In this document: piece after piece, positions 34,927-43,543 of the stretch
Numbering within the stretch: position 1 is the first letter of the stretch
How the letters are laid out: the number at the start of each line of letters is the position of its first letter
Notes under the pieces: model-generated
Told to the model about the DNA's origin: nothing
What the model saw: only the letters and a program-made list of their open reading frames with translations
Database searches by the model: none
Position numbers and translations under genes: made by a program
Assembly: GCF_000953715.1 (NCBI RefSeq)
Contig: NZ_LN824141.1
Span: forward strand, 618,676-682,675
Length of the DNA: 64,000 nt
DNA from: Defluviitoga tunisiensis
GTDB taxonomy: Bacteria; Thermotogota; Thermotogae; Petrotogales; Petrotogaceae
Reading direction: 5' to 3'

Positions 34927-35739
34927 ATGTCTTTAGAGATAGAAAAAGCAACACAATATATAAAAGAAAATATAAAAGTAAAACCAGTTATAGGAATGAT
35001 TTTAGGCTCAGGGTTGGGGTATATTGCTGACAAAGTTGAAAATTCTATTTCTCTAAATTATAAAGATATTCCCTATTTTCCTATATCAACGGTAGTCGGA
35101 CATGAAGGAAGCTTGGTTGTTGGTATGATTCAAGGTGTTCCTGTAATAGTACTCAAAGGGAGGTTTCATGCTTACGAAGGGACCGATTTAAAAAAGATTG
35201 TTTTTCCTATATATGTTATGAAAAAATTGGGAGTTCAAGGGCTAATAATAACAAATGCTGCAGGTGGAATAAATCGGACATACCATCCCGGAGATATTGT
35301 TGCAAATAAGGATTTTATAAATTACACATTTAAAAATCCTCTTATTGGTCCGAATATGGACGAATTTGGTCCTAGATTTCCTTCAATGGTTCAACCAGTT
35401 GATAAACAATGGCTTAAATCAATTATAGAAGAATCTAAGAAACAAAATATAGAAATTAAAGAAGGTACTTACCTTTGGACACTCGGGCCCTCTTATGAAA
35501 CTCCTGCAGAAATAAGATTATTTGATAAATTAGGTGCAGATTTAGTAGGGATGTCAACGATGCCTGAGATAATAGCTGCTAAACATATAGGATTAAAAGT
35601 TGTTTCTTTTTCTGCAGTAACAAATATGGCAGCGGGAATTCTGCCTCAACCGCTTAGACATGAAGAGGTTTTACAAACAACGGAAAGGATAAAGAACAAG
35701 TTTGAAAAAGTTGTGTATAATGCAATAAAATCATTTTGA
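34927..35739 (+). CDS. punA: Purine nucleoside phosphorylase
   Basis: A 270-residue trimeric-type PNP that splits purine ribonucleosides with phosphate. Conserved blocks: LGSGLGYIAD, STVVGHEGSLVVG, LKGRFHAYEG, ITNAAGGINRTYHPGDIV and YETPAEIR. The late SAVTNMAAGI shows the base-binding Asn typical of guanosine/inosine enzymes. ATG after AAGGAG. Part of a nucleotide salvage and turnover stretch with nrnA. Confidence 0.94.
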   Translation: MSLEIEKATQYIKENIKVKPVIGMILGSGLGYIADKVENSISLNYKDIPYFPISTVVGHEGSLVVGMIQGVPVIVLKGRFHAYEGTDLKKIVFPIYVMKKLGVQGLIITNAAGGINRTYHPGDIVANKDFINYTFKNPLIGPNMDEFGPRFPSMVQPVDKQWLKSIIEESKKQNIEIKEGTYLWTLGPSYETPAEIRLFDKLGADLVGMSTMPEIIAAKHIGLKVVSFSAVTNMAAGILPQPLRHEEVLQTTERIKNKFEKVVYNAIKSF

Positions 35740-35758
35740 GATAGGGGGATTTGAGAAG

Positions 35759-36748
35759 TTGCATAAGGTGGATGAAAAGATAATCGCTTCAGAAATTAAC
35801 AAAAGTAACAATATACTTCTTGTTGGACATATACTTCCCGATGGTGATGATGTAAGCTCATTGGTTTCCATGTCGCTAGGCCTAGAAAAACTTGGAAAAA
35901 GGACTTTAGCAGTTATAGATGACGATATTGGAGAATATCTATTAGAATTTCCTTTAGTTAAAAAAAAGATTAAAAAATTAGATAGTGAGATCGAACAGAA
36001 TATCTGTAATGAATTTGATTTAATGATAGTATTGGATTCCTCTTCACCTGACCGAATAGGAAGATTAGAAAATTATTTAAATTTTTTTCATGTCATTGTT
36101 ATCGATCACCATATTACTAACACAAATTTTGGAAATGTCAATTGGGTAGATCCAACAGTGGGAGCTACCGCACAGATGGTTTATAGGCTATTAAATTTTA
36201 TGAGTGTTGATTATGATGAACAATTAGCCACGATGAATCTCCTAGGAATCGCAACAGATACGGGTTTTTTTAAGTATGAAAATACAGGTCCAGAAACATT
36301 TAGGGTAGCTGCAAGTTTGATAGAAAAAGGTGCAAGTATTAGCTATATTTCTAATAAAATTCATGGCAATACTCCTTTGGAGCATATTTATCTATACAAA
36401 GATGTTATATCAAATCTTAAATTAGCTTCACAAGGTTTGATAGCTTATTCTTTAATTACCCTAGATATGCTTTCAAAATACAATATTCTTCCGAAAGATT
36501 CTCCATCATTAGTAGAAAATCTTCGTTCAATTAGAGGAGTGGAAGTAGCTATGATCTTTCAAGAATTTGAAAAAAATTTATATCATGTTTCACTTAGATC
36601 AAAAGAGTGGGCTGATGTTTCAAAAATAGCTTTAGATTTTGGAGGAGGGGGACATCCTAGGGCTGCTGGTTTTTCTATAAAAGCAGAAGATATCCTTGTT
36701 GAAATTCAAAAGATTGTCGAACACATAACTAACTTTTTAAAAAGCTAA
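35759..36748 (+). CDS. nrnA: DHH/DHHA1 oligoribonuclease / pAp phosphatase (NrnA type)
   Basis: A 329-residue enzyme that degrades very short RNAs and dephosphorylates pAp. The metal site is built from GHILPDGDD, VLDSSSPDR and VIDHHITNTNFG (the DHH signature), and the DHHA1 substrate domain carries FGGGGHPRAAGF. The first motif reads GDDVSS in place of the common GDAIGS. TTG start with a GGGGG site. It may finish RNA decay begun by PNPase upstream. Confidence 0.9.
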   Translation: MHKVDEKIIASEINKSNNILLVGHILPDGDDVSSLVSMSLGLEKLGKRTLAVIDDDIGEYLLEFPLVKKKIKKLDSEIEQNICNEFDLMIVLDSSSPDRIGRLENYLNFFHVIVIDHHITNTNFGNVNWVDPTVGATAQMVYRLLNFMSVDYDEQLATMNLLGIATDTGFFKYENTGPETFRVAASLIEKGASISYISNKIHGNTPLEHIYLYKDVISNLKLASQGLIAYSLITLDMLSKYNILPKDSPSLVENLRSIRGVEVAMIFQEFEKNLYHVSLRSKEWADVSKIALDFGGGGHPRAAGFSIKAEDILVEIQKIVEHITNFLKS

Positions 36749-36829
36749 GTTGGTAATACATTAATGGATTAAATCATTATATCCAAATAAAGTTATTTAT
36801 ATATCCCCTAAAGAGGAGGAGAGTAAATA

Positions 36830-38158
36830 TTGCATAATAAGAATTGCAAGTGCCCGAAGAAAATCTTATTTATTTTTATTTTGACAGTTTGTTTCATCTT
36901 ATCAGTTTTTTCACAAGATATTTTAGAATTGGTTCCTTCAAATTCTAAAGCCGTATTTTATTTTAAAGATTTAGCTAAATTTTATAACGATTTGAAGTTG
37001 GTGCCAACTACCAAAAGTTTGCTTTTAGAACCATTTAATGGAGAAATGCTAGTATCCGCTTTAACACAAATGTATTTAAGTGCCTTAAAAGTCGATTATC
37101 AAAATTTTATAAGTCAGTTAGATACTAACTTAGCGTTTTTTATCCAAGAAAATACTGAAAATAATTACGCTTATGGTTTTGTTCTTGGGCCAATCAAAGA
37201 TATGAATTCATTTTCCTCTGATTTAAAGGCATTACTTGATCCAATAAAAAGCTCGGGCTATGAATTTACAACCCTTCAAAAAAATATAAATAATGAAGAA
37301 TATTTTATTTTAATTGCTGATGAGAATGTCTATGAATCTTCGAAAAAGGGTGTTGAACAGTTAAAAGAAGTTATTGAGGATAGAAGTGGATTATATTATA
37401 TAGTAAATACTTCAGATTATCAAGGAAATGGATATTTTTATGTTATTGATAATTTATTAATGGGAAAAAGCACAGGTGATTATGATCCGGATTTTGTTGA
37501 TAAAAGCTTTGTTAAAAATCCAAGTGAATATCCGTTTTTCGGAAATTTATTTATTACATCTGGTTTTATACCAAAAGATCTTGACGCATTTGCTAGCCTA
37601 ATAGACAATTTTGTAGATTATCAAATCATAAAGAATCTCTTGACATTGTCTAGTGGAATAGAAGTTAATGCAGATATATTATCTATTAATTTCAATGACA
37701 ACTTCTCGCAAATTTCTGAAAATAATTATATAAAAATTAAAACTGAAGCTAATGTTGAGGATATAATTCCGATATTAAAAGAGAATAATATTGAATACAA
37801 AAAAACCGCTCAGAATACACTTGAGTTTTATGTTAAAGATGAAATAGTCAAGCAGAATAATAAAAAAGAATCTGTTAAATACACATACTATGTTTGGAAA
37901 GATGATTACCTTTTTATTTCAAGAGACAACCAAAAAAATTTGCAAAAAAAGATGAATCAAAAGCCAAAATTATCTGAAAATACTTTGTTTAAAAAATTAA
38001 GTAATCAAATAGGAGTAGGAGATATAGCTTATGTATTCTTAGACATTACTTCTATTTTTAGACAGTATGGACCAGGTTTAGAAGATGAAAACGGGTTATT
38101 ATTAAGTGTAAAAAATATAGGTGAAAGACGGTTAGAGATTAATTTTGTACTACAATAA
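36830..38158 (+). CDS. Exported protein, DUF3352-like
   Basis: A 442-residue protein with an N-terminal signal or anchor (about residues 11-28, after a Cys/Lys-rich start MHNKNCKCPKK). The mature part begins with ILELVPSNSKAVFYFKDL, which resembles DUF3352 proteins: extracellular, repeat-like, alternating alpha/beta. Function unknown. TTG start after GAGGAGGAG. Followed by a good terminator, it ends the long plus-strand run. Confidence 0.65.
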   Translation: MHNKNCKCPKKILFIFILTVCFILSVFSQDILELVPSNSKAVFYFKDLAKFYNDLKLVPTTKSLLLEPFNGEMLVSALTQMYLSALKVDYQNFISQLDTNLAFFIQENTENNYAYGFVLGPIKDMNSFSSDLKALLDPIKSSGYEFTTLQKNINNEEYFILIADENVYESSKKGVEQLKEVIEDRSGLYYIVNTSDYQGNGYFYVIDNLLMGKSTGDYDPDFVDKSFVKNPSEYPFFGNLFITSGFIPKDLDAFASLIDNFVDYQIIKNLLTLSSGIEVNADILSINFNDNFSQISENNYIKIKTEANVEDIIPILKENNIEYKKTAQNTLEFYVKDEIVKQNNKKESVKYTYYVWKDDYLFISRDNQKNLQKKMNQKPKLSENTLFKKLSNQIGVGDIAYVFLDITSIFRQYGPGLEDENGLLLSVKNIGERRLEINFVLQ

Positions 38159-38189
38159 TACAAATAAAATTTTTCTTAGTTTATTAAAA

Positions 38190-38212
38190 ACCAGCCGTTT
38201 TAATCGGCTGGT
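38190..38212 (+). terminator. Terminator after the DUF3352-like gene
   Basis: ACCAGCCG / CGGCTGGT stem with a TTTTAAT loop, 31 nt after the stop, followed by an AT-rich tail. Confidence 0.75.
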
Positions 38213-38292
38213 ATATATATTGTTTACCAAACTATTATAAATTGCGTATGATATAAACCTTTTTATCTGCTTTGCTATTCTGTAAGGTTCTT

Positions 38293-38406
38293 TCACAAAC
38301 ATTTGTAAAATGCTTCTGCATAATAACATATGCTATCTACACCCTGAGCGTTTTTCAAAGAACAAACTCCATATTTTTTAACAGATTCCAAATTAAGGTA
38401 AATCAT
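38293..38406 (-). pseudogene. Possible gene remnant (37 codons)
   Basis: A short open frame on the minus strand reads MIYLNLESVKKYGVCSLKN and then a Cys/Tyr-rich stretch before TGA. Its amino-acid mix looks protein-like, but there is no ribosome binding site and the frame does not continue cleanly. It sits in the otherwise empty 38213-38460 stretch. I do not recognise it. It may be the tail of a decayed gene or chance. Confidence 0.25.
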
Positions 38407-38460
38407 GTTGAAAATGATTAATTCAAAGTGAAATGTAATGCAAAATGCAAAGATTTAATT

Positions 38461-38723
38461 TAGGGACTTTGGAAATGAATGTTTTCTAAAAGTAAGCATT
38501 TAAATTTATAATGGGTTCAGGGCGGAGCCCTCCTACGGTATTGGTATAAGTACCAAAAAATTCAAATAGAGGTTATGGAAATGAATGTTTTCTAAAAGTA
38601 GGCATTTAAATTTATAATGGGTTCAGGGCGGAGCCCTCCTACGGTATTGGTATAAGTACAAAAAAATTCAAAAAATTCAGTTCTAAAGCATATATAATTA
38701 ATAAGAATTTTGGAATTTCTAAA
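38461..38723 (+). repeat. Dispersed hairpin/promoter repeat element, copy D (two units)
   Basis: Two almost identical tandem units with hairpins AGGGC-GGA-GCCCT at 38519-38531 and 38625-38637 (106 bp period). Each is preceded by TTTTCTAAAAGTA and followed by TACGGTATTGGTATAAGTAC. The tail, with TATAAT and a dyad, ends 36 nt before the acetyltransferase start. It makes up the second half of the 601 bp gap 38159-38759. The first half holds a terminator and a possible remnant. Confidence 0.85.
38693..38723 (+). promoter_or_regulatory. Element tail D: -10 box and dyad
   Basis: TATAAT (38693-38698), 10 nt, then TTTGGAA-T-TTCTAAA (38709-38723), one mismatch from the copy C dyad. The spacing is 4 nt longer than in copies A, B and C. 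Confidence 0.4.
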
Positions 38724-38759
38724 GTTAGTAAGATTTAATTCTCGAGGAGGAAAACTGAA

Positions 38760-39383
38760 ATGAAGATGAAAGATAAAATGCACACAGGAGAGCTTTATTT
38801 TCCAGGTGATGAGGAGATTATTGAGTGGCAGACAAAATGCCTAGACAGGCTTTATGATTTTAATATGACACGTCCTACGGAATTTGAAAAACGTCAAGCA
38901 CTTATGAAAGAAATGTTTGCAGAAATTGGAGAAGGTTGTTATATAGAGCCTCCTTTTCATTCAAATTTTGGTGGGGCACATTGTCATTGGGGAAAGAATA
39001 TATACGCTAATTTTAATTTGACAATGGTCGATGATACCCATATTTATGTTGGAGATTATACTATGTTTGGTCCAAATGTTACCGTAGCAACTGCTGGACA
39101 TCCAATCTTACCTGAACTTCGCCAGAAAGGATATCAATATAATGCACCTGTGTATATTGGTAAAAACTGTTGGATTGGTGCCGGGGTAGTTATTTTACCA
39201 GGTATAACTATTGGAGATAATGTTGTGATAGGTGCCGGAAGCATTGTAACAAAGGATTTACCATCTAATGTAGTTGCTGTGGGGAATCCTTGCAAAGTAC
39301 TTCGTGAAGTTAATGAGTACGATAAGGAGTATTACTTCAAAAACAGAAAAATAGATTATTCAACAATAATAAAGGAAGAGTAG
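38760..39383 (+). CDS. Maltose/galactoside O-acetyltransferase type enzyme
   Basis: A 207-residue left-handed beta-helix acetyltransferase of the LacA/Maa group. It has the N-terminal mac domain (LYFPGDEEI), the CHWGKNIYANFNLTMVDDT strand region, the catalytic His in ATAGHPI, and hexapeptide repeats IGKNCWIGAGVVILPGITIG. It acetylates sugars with acetyl-CoA and may protect against non-metabolised sugars. ATG after GAGGAGG. Expression probably starts in element copy D. Confidence 0.93.
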   Translation: MKMKDKMHTGELYFPGDEEIIEWQTKCLDRLYDFNMTRPTEFEKRQALMKEMFAEIGEGCYIEPPFHSNFGGAHCHWGKNIYANFNLTMVDDTHIYVGDYTMFGPNVTVATAGHPILPELRQKGYQYNAPVYIGKNCWIGAGVVILPGITIGDNVVIGAGSIVTKDLPSNVVAVGNPCKVLREVNEYDKEYYFKNRKIDYSTIIKEE

Positions 39384-39544
39384 TTTGGTTAGGAAAAGAT
39401 TTGAGAACTAGATTTAAGGATGATATTTTATTGTATTTAACAAAATTATTGTTATTTTACGATAACTTCTACAAGGATCTAAACTTAATAATGACATCTT
39501 AAGGTTAAATTGTGCATTAAAGTTTCAAAAATGTGTTGAAAAAA

Positions 39545-39576
39545 AGCTCGAAACCCTTAAATAGGATTTACGAGCT
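39545..39576 (-). terminator. Terminator of tRNA-Leu
   Basis: On the minus strand AGCTCG pairs with CGAGCT, extended by AAATCC/GGGTTT inner pairs with one G-U, followed by a T run. It ends 10 nt after the tRNA CCA. Confidence 0.8.
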
Positions 39577-39585
39577 GTTGTTATT

Positions 39586-39675
39586 TGGTGCCGAGGGCGG
39601 GAGTTGAACCCGCACGAGGTTCTCCACCCCAACGGATTTTGAGTCCGCCGCGTCTGCCTATTCCGCCACCTCGGC
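39586..39675 (-). tRNA. tRNA-Leu(CAA)
   Basis: A 90 nt class II tRNA. Acceptor GCCGAGG/CCTCGGC, long variable arm (TTGGGGTGGAGAACCTCGT region), anticodon loop CTCAAAA giving CAA, T-loop TTCAACT, encoded CCA. Its own promoter lies at 39721-39749. Confidence 0.95.
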
Positions 39676-39720
39676 GTTAAGTAAATTATATAATAATATT
39701 CAGCTTGATATTACAGAGTT

Positions 39721-39749
39721 ATTATACTATAATTATAATAAAATGTCAA
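39721..39749 (-). promoter_or_regulatory. Consensus promoter of tRNA-Leu
   Basis: On the minus strand TTGACA (39749-39744), 17 nt, TATAAT (39726-39721). Both boxes are perfect. The tRNA 5' end is about 39 nt past the predicted start. Confidence 0.85.
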
Positions 39750-39830
39750 GGTGTGTTACAGTAATGATGGTATATTGAGTAAAGCTCTGATTGATAAAAT
39801 TTTTAAGACAACTTGTAAGGAGTGAACATA

Positions 39831-41144
39831 GTGAAAAAAATAGCTTTGATAGGTTTTGGAGCATCAGCAATAGGATTTTTAAAGGGGTTTGAAGAGTTTG
39901 GATTGAATAAGATATATTCAGTTGATGTATATGAAAAAGGTGAAGATATTGGAAGAACAGGTTTTGGGGGCTTAAAATATGATGGTAAATTATTTATATC
40001 GAAAGGAATGGGTGGAGACCTGGAAATTCCATTAAGTGTACAAAGAAGGGTGGTCGAATTTTACCTACTAAAGTCTGGGTTGGCTAAAACAGATAATAAA
40101 GGAATAGTGGTATTTTCAGAAAATCTTGAAAGAGGAGCTTCTTTTGAGAATGAAGAATTATACAAAAAATTTTATCATGCAGGTTTCGAACCAATTAGGT
40201 CTCATTTCTATCACTTGGGAACAGATTTATTGACCGAAACTGTGCAAAAAATCTATGAAGATTATATAACTATAGATAATGTTAATTTTCATTTTGGAGA
40301 AGAAGTTATACAAATAATTCCACAAGAATCCAAGGTTGTGGTTGTTACAAAAAACGGAGAAGGAGTTTATGATAAGGTTATTGTAGCTGTTGGAAGAAGA
40401 GGGCACAAACTGGTAAATGACATGGTTAAAAATCACCCTGAACTAATTTTATCAAATGACAAAGTGGATTTGGGGATAAGATTTGAACTACCAGATCATG
40501 TAGTAGCGGAGTTAAACAAGGAAATGTATGAATTTAAAATTAGGTTGAGATCAAAGACGGGCTATATAGTTAGAACATTCTGTAATAATCCTTCAGGAAA
40601 AGTTACAATAGAAAAATACGATGATTTTGTTACCGTTAATGGACATGCCAATTCCAATCAGAAGACCTCAAATACAAATTTTGCTATATTAGTCACGCAT
40701 TCTTTTACACAGCCTTTTAACGATCCGGTTGGTTATGGTTCATATATTTCCAAACTTTCGAATATATTAGCTGGTGGAGATAAAGTAATTCTTCAATGTT
40801 ATGAAGATTTTAAAAATTCAAAAAGGACTAAGAAGTTAGGTAGGGTGGAACCAACTTTAGATTCTAGTTATTATATTCTAGGGGACTTAAATTTAGCTTT
40901 ACCTAGAAGAACGATAGAATCTATTATTGATTTTTTAGAAAGACTTGAAGAGGTTATTCCAGGAATTACCTATCCAGATAATCTTTTATATGGAGCTGAG
41001 GTAAAGTTCTACACAAACAAGATAAACAATGGTTTTTTTGAAAATATAAAGATTATAGGCGATTGTAGCGGATGGACTAGGTCTATTACCTACGCTACAG
41101 CACATGGTTATATGCTAGCTAAAAGTATGTCTGAGATGAATTAA
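39831..41144 (+). CDS. FAD-dependent dehydrogenase-like protein
   Basis: A 437-residue flavoprotein. It starts with a dinucleotide-binding motif of GFGASAIG form and later has KVIVAVGRRGHKL, with a C-terminal FAD loop IIGDCSGWTRSITYATAHG, as in the COG2509 group of FAD-dependent dehydrogenases. The reaction and partner are unknown. GTG at 39831 is chosen, with AAGGAG 8 nt upstream; a GTG three codons earlier overlaps that site. It stands alone between two tRNA units. Confidence 0.8.
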   Translation: MKKIALIGFGASAIGFLKGFEEFGLNKIYSVDVYEKGEDIGRTGFGGLKYDGKLFISKGMGGDLEIPLSVQRRVVEFYLLKSGLAKTDNKGIVVFSENLERGASFENEELYKKFYHAGFEPIRSHFYHLGTDLLTETVQKIYEDYITIDNVNFHFGEEVIQIIPQESKVVVVTKNGEGVYDKVIVAVGRRGHKLVNDMVKNHPELILSNDKVDLGIRFELPDHVVAELNKEMYEFKIRLRSKTGYIVRTFCNNPSGKVTIEKYDDFVTVNGHANSNQKTSNTNFAILVTHSFTQPFNDPVGYGSYISKLSNILAGGDKVILQCYEDFKNSKRTKKLGRVEPTLDSSYYILGDLNLALPRRTIESIIDFLERLEEVIPGITYPDNLLYGAEVKFYTNKINNGFFENIKIIGDCSGWTRSITYATAHGYMLAKSMSEMN

Positions 41145-41151
41145 AACTTAG

Positions 41152-41180
41152 TTGACAAAGTTATAATCATATGTTATAAT
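41152..41180 (+). promoter_or_regulatory. Consensus promoter of tRNA-Gln
   Basis: TTGACA (41152-41157), 17 nt, TATAAT (41175-41180), with a TGT extension just before the -10. It starts 8 bp after the preceding gene. Confidence 0.88.
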
Positions 41181-41202
41181 AAAACTCGGGATGATAAGTA
41201 AT

Positions 41203-41277
41203 TGGGACGTAGCCAAGTGGCAAGGCGACGGACTTTGACTCCGTTATTCGTAGGTTCGAATCCTACCGTCCCAGCCA
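41203..41277 (+). tRNA. tRNA-Gln(TTG)
   Basis: Acceptor TGGGACG/CGTCCCA, anticodon stem ACGGA/TCCGT with loop CTTTGAC (anticodon TTG), T-loop TTCGAAT, discriminator G, encoded CCA, 75 nt. The weak first pair (T-A) is typical of tRNA-Gln. Confidence 0.95.
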
Positions 41278-41287
41278 ATATAAATAA

Positions 41288-41319
41288 AAGAAGCGGGGAA
41301 GTTATCTTCCCCGCTTCTT
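41288..41319. terminator. Terminator after tRNA-Gln, shared with the SurA-like gene
   Basis: A 14 bp perfect stem AAGAAGCGGGGAAG / CTTCCCCGCTTCTT with a TTAT loop. T-rich on the right and A-rich on the left, so it can serve both converging units. Confidence 0.85.
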
Positions 41320-41328
41320 GTTTTCTTT

Positions 41329-43245
41329 TTATTGAACTTCCACTTCTGTAGCGGTTTTTGTGGAATCTTCTATAGCTTTTCTTGTTTCTTCAATTAATTT
41401 ATCTATATCAGAGTAATATTCAGGATCAATTTCTTTTATTTTTTCTAGATAATACAATTTTAAGTCATTTAGTGATAACATTTCTGCAAGATCTAAACCT
41501 AATTCTAAAGCTTCTAACTTAATGCTAATTTCTGCTTCTTCGGACTCTATTACTGTTTGAATGTTGACAAGAATTTCATTAATTGGTTGTTGAAAAAACA
41601 TAAAAAGGTACTGAGGACCTAAATAGTTTATATATTGTTTTAGTTGATTCATCTGTAATTCAGAGTATTTTACCTTTACTTTAAGATCTTGAGGATTAAA
41701 TTGATAGTACAACTGTACTACAGATGAAGAAGAAGGATATTGAGCAAATAAATCTGATAATACTTTTGTTAAATTAGTCTTAGTCTTCTCAAATTTATTT
41801 TCCAATTCTATTTTTAGAGCTTCAGCTTCTTCTAAAGTGGTTATTCCCATATTTTCTACGGATTCTTTAGTGTTGAGAAAATCTCTTGCTGCCTCATACT
41901 TAGCTTTCTCATTAGCAATTTCATCGTTCTCGTCTGATAATTGATTAAGTTCTTCAATTTTCTTGTTAATCTCATCTAAACCCAATATTGAAATATTTGG
42001 GTCGACATTTTCTGACAGATAAATGTAATTATTTAGATTAGTTAACTGTGTTGAATAACTATTTAATAGATCGGTTGTTAGCATTGTATATATTGCAAGA
42101 TAATCTGAATCTACTTCTAGAGAGATATCCTCACCTTCAAAAATCAAATCTTCAAGTTCTTTGGCTAAATTTTCTTTGGCTTTTTCATCTAAAGTATTTG
42201 AAAATATTTCGTGCATATACAAGAGTTTAGTGTCATAATATATTCTTCCAAAATTCTCTTCTTTTTTATAATTGACTAACCATTCCTGAAATTTTTGTTC
42301 TTGAAGGGTATTTTCAATTTCTGTGTAAACATCTTCATATAAAAATACATCTTGAGGGTTTTCAAAGATCTTTTTATCTGTTACCTTTATTAAATGGAAA
42401 CCATAGGTAGTTTGAACAGGCCCTACTATTTCACCCTTGGGGGCATTGAACGCAGCGATTTCAAAATTTTCTTCTAATTCTCCATGTTTTACCCAACCAA
42501 GATCGCCAGAATTTGTTGCGTTGGATGTATCTAGCGAATACAGAGCCGCTGCTTCTTCAAAAGATAAATTTCCGCTAATGATGTCATCCTTCACTTGGTT
42601 AGCTGTAGCTTCATCTGAGACTAGTATGTGTTGTACTTTTATCTGTTCGTAATTATTTTTTATATCTTCAAAATTTTGCTCAATATAACTCATAGCTTCA
42701 TCTCTAGAAACCGCAGCAACAGCATTTCGTACATTACTTTCTAGTATTCCGGAAGCTAATAGACTCTTGACAGCATCTTCGCTTCCGTAATAACTAACTA
42801 TCATATTCCAATTATTTTCATTTGCCTTTAAATTGTTAATGGATTCATTCAAGGTTTTAGAATCAGGTAAAAGATTGTTTTGTTCAGCATAGTATTGAAT
42901 TAGTCTTTGATCATAAAGCATATCAACTATTTGATTTTTAAGAACTAGATAATCAAAAACAGGGTCTAGCTGTTGTCCGTAGTATAGTTGATACATCTGA
43001 GCTTGTTGTTGAGAAAGGGCATTAACTTCATCCTTCATAATCCAATAAGGATACTCGAGCTCCACCCCGTCCTTAGTAATAACTAATACCGAGTTTTCTT
43101 TATTGAGGGTAGAGTCTTGAACCACAGAAGAGGTTCTTTTTGATGATAGGTATGTTGCTATAGACCACCAGACAATACCTGCTAAAAAACCTGCTATAAC
43201 CAAAATAGTAATAAGCTTCTCATGTTTTTTAAACCAGTTGTTCAT
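41329..43245 (-). CDS. SurA-like peptidyl-prolyl isomerase (parvulin domain)
   Basis: A 638-residue protein with an N-terminal membrane anchor (about residues 13-32), a SurA_N-like helical region (about 60-200) and a parvulin domain (about 200-295: IKVQHILVSDEATANQV, SGDLGWVKHGEL, YGFHLIKVTDKK). A long helical C-terminal part (about 320-635) has no recognised domain. It probably folds exported or outer-envelope proteins in the periplasm. ATG after AGGAGG. Single-gene unit. Confidence 0.88.
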   Translation of the reverse strand: MNNWFKKHEKLITILVIAGFLAGIVWWSIATYLSSKRTSSVVQDSTLNKENSVLVITKDGVELEYPYWIMKDEVNALSQQQAQMYQLYYGQQLDPVFDYLVLKNQIVDMLYDQRLIQYYAEQNNLLPDSKTLNESINNLKANENNWNMIVSYYGSEDAVKSLLASGILESNVRNAVAAVSRDEAMSYIEQNFEDIKNNYEQIKVQHILVSDEATANQVKDDIISGNLSFEEAAALYSLDTSNATNSGDLGWVKHGELEENFEIAAFNAPKGEIVGPVQTTYGFHLIKVTDKKIFENPQDVFLYEDVYTEIENTLQEQKFQEWLVNYKKEENFGRIYYDTKLLYMHEIFSNTLDEKAKENLAKELEDLIFEGEDISLEVDSDYLAIYTMLTTDLLNSYSTQLTNLNNYIYLSENVDPNISILGLDEINKKIEELNQLSDENDEIANEKAKYEAARDFLNTKESVENMGITTLEEAEALKIELENKFEKTKTNLTKVLSDLFAQYPSSSSVVQLYYQFNPQDLKVKVKYSELQMNQLKQYINYLGPQYLFMFFQQPINEILVNIQTVIESEEAEISIKLEALELGLDLAEMLSLNDLKLYYLEKIKEIDPEYYSDIDKLIEETRKAIEDSTKTATEVEVQ

Positions 43246-43496
43246 CTATATATTCCTCCTAACTTATAAAGAGTATAAATATTTTTAAACCATATAAAAG
43301 GTATATTCATTTAACTAGACATTTCACTGTTTAGAATACTATAACTAATAATTCGTGCATAGGCTCCATATTAAAAACAGTTTGATTTACCATATACTAA
43401 TTATTTAAAATGTATCAATCAAATTTTTAAAGACACTTATCAGTAATTTTATCACATATTCGATGAAAAAGTACTAACATTATACCCTGAAATTAA

Positions 43497-43524
43497 TAAA
43501 AAGGGGATAAAAATCCCCTTTTTA
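43497..43524. terminator. Terminator of the por operon
   Basis: A stem of about 12 bp (TAAAAAGGGGAT with its complement), loop AAAA, at the 3' side of porB. The rest of 43246-43496 is AT-rich; I see no gene or convincing promoter there beyond the likely 5' leader of the SurA-like gene. Confidence 0.8.
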
Positions 43525-43543
43525 ATGAGAATAGAGTTTCAAC

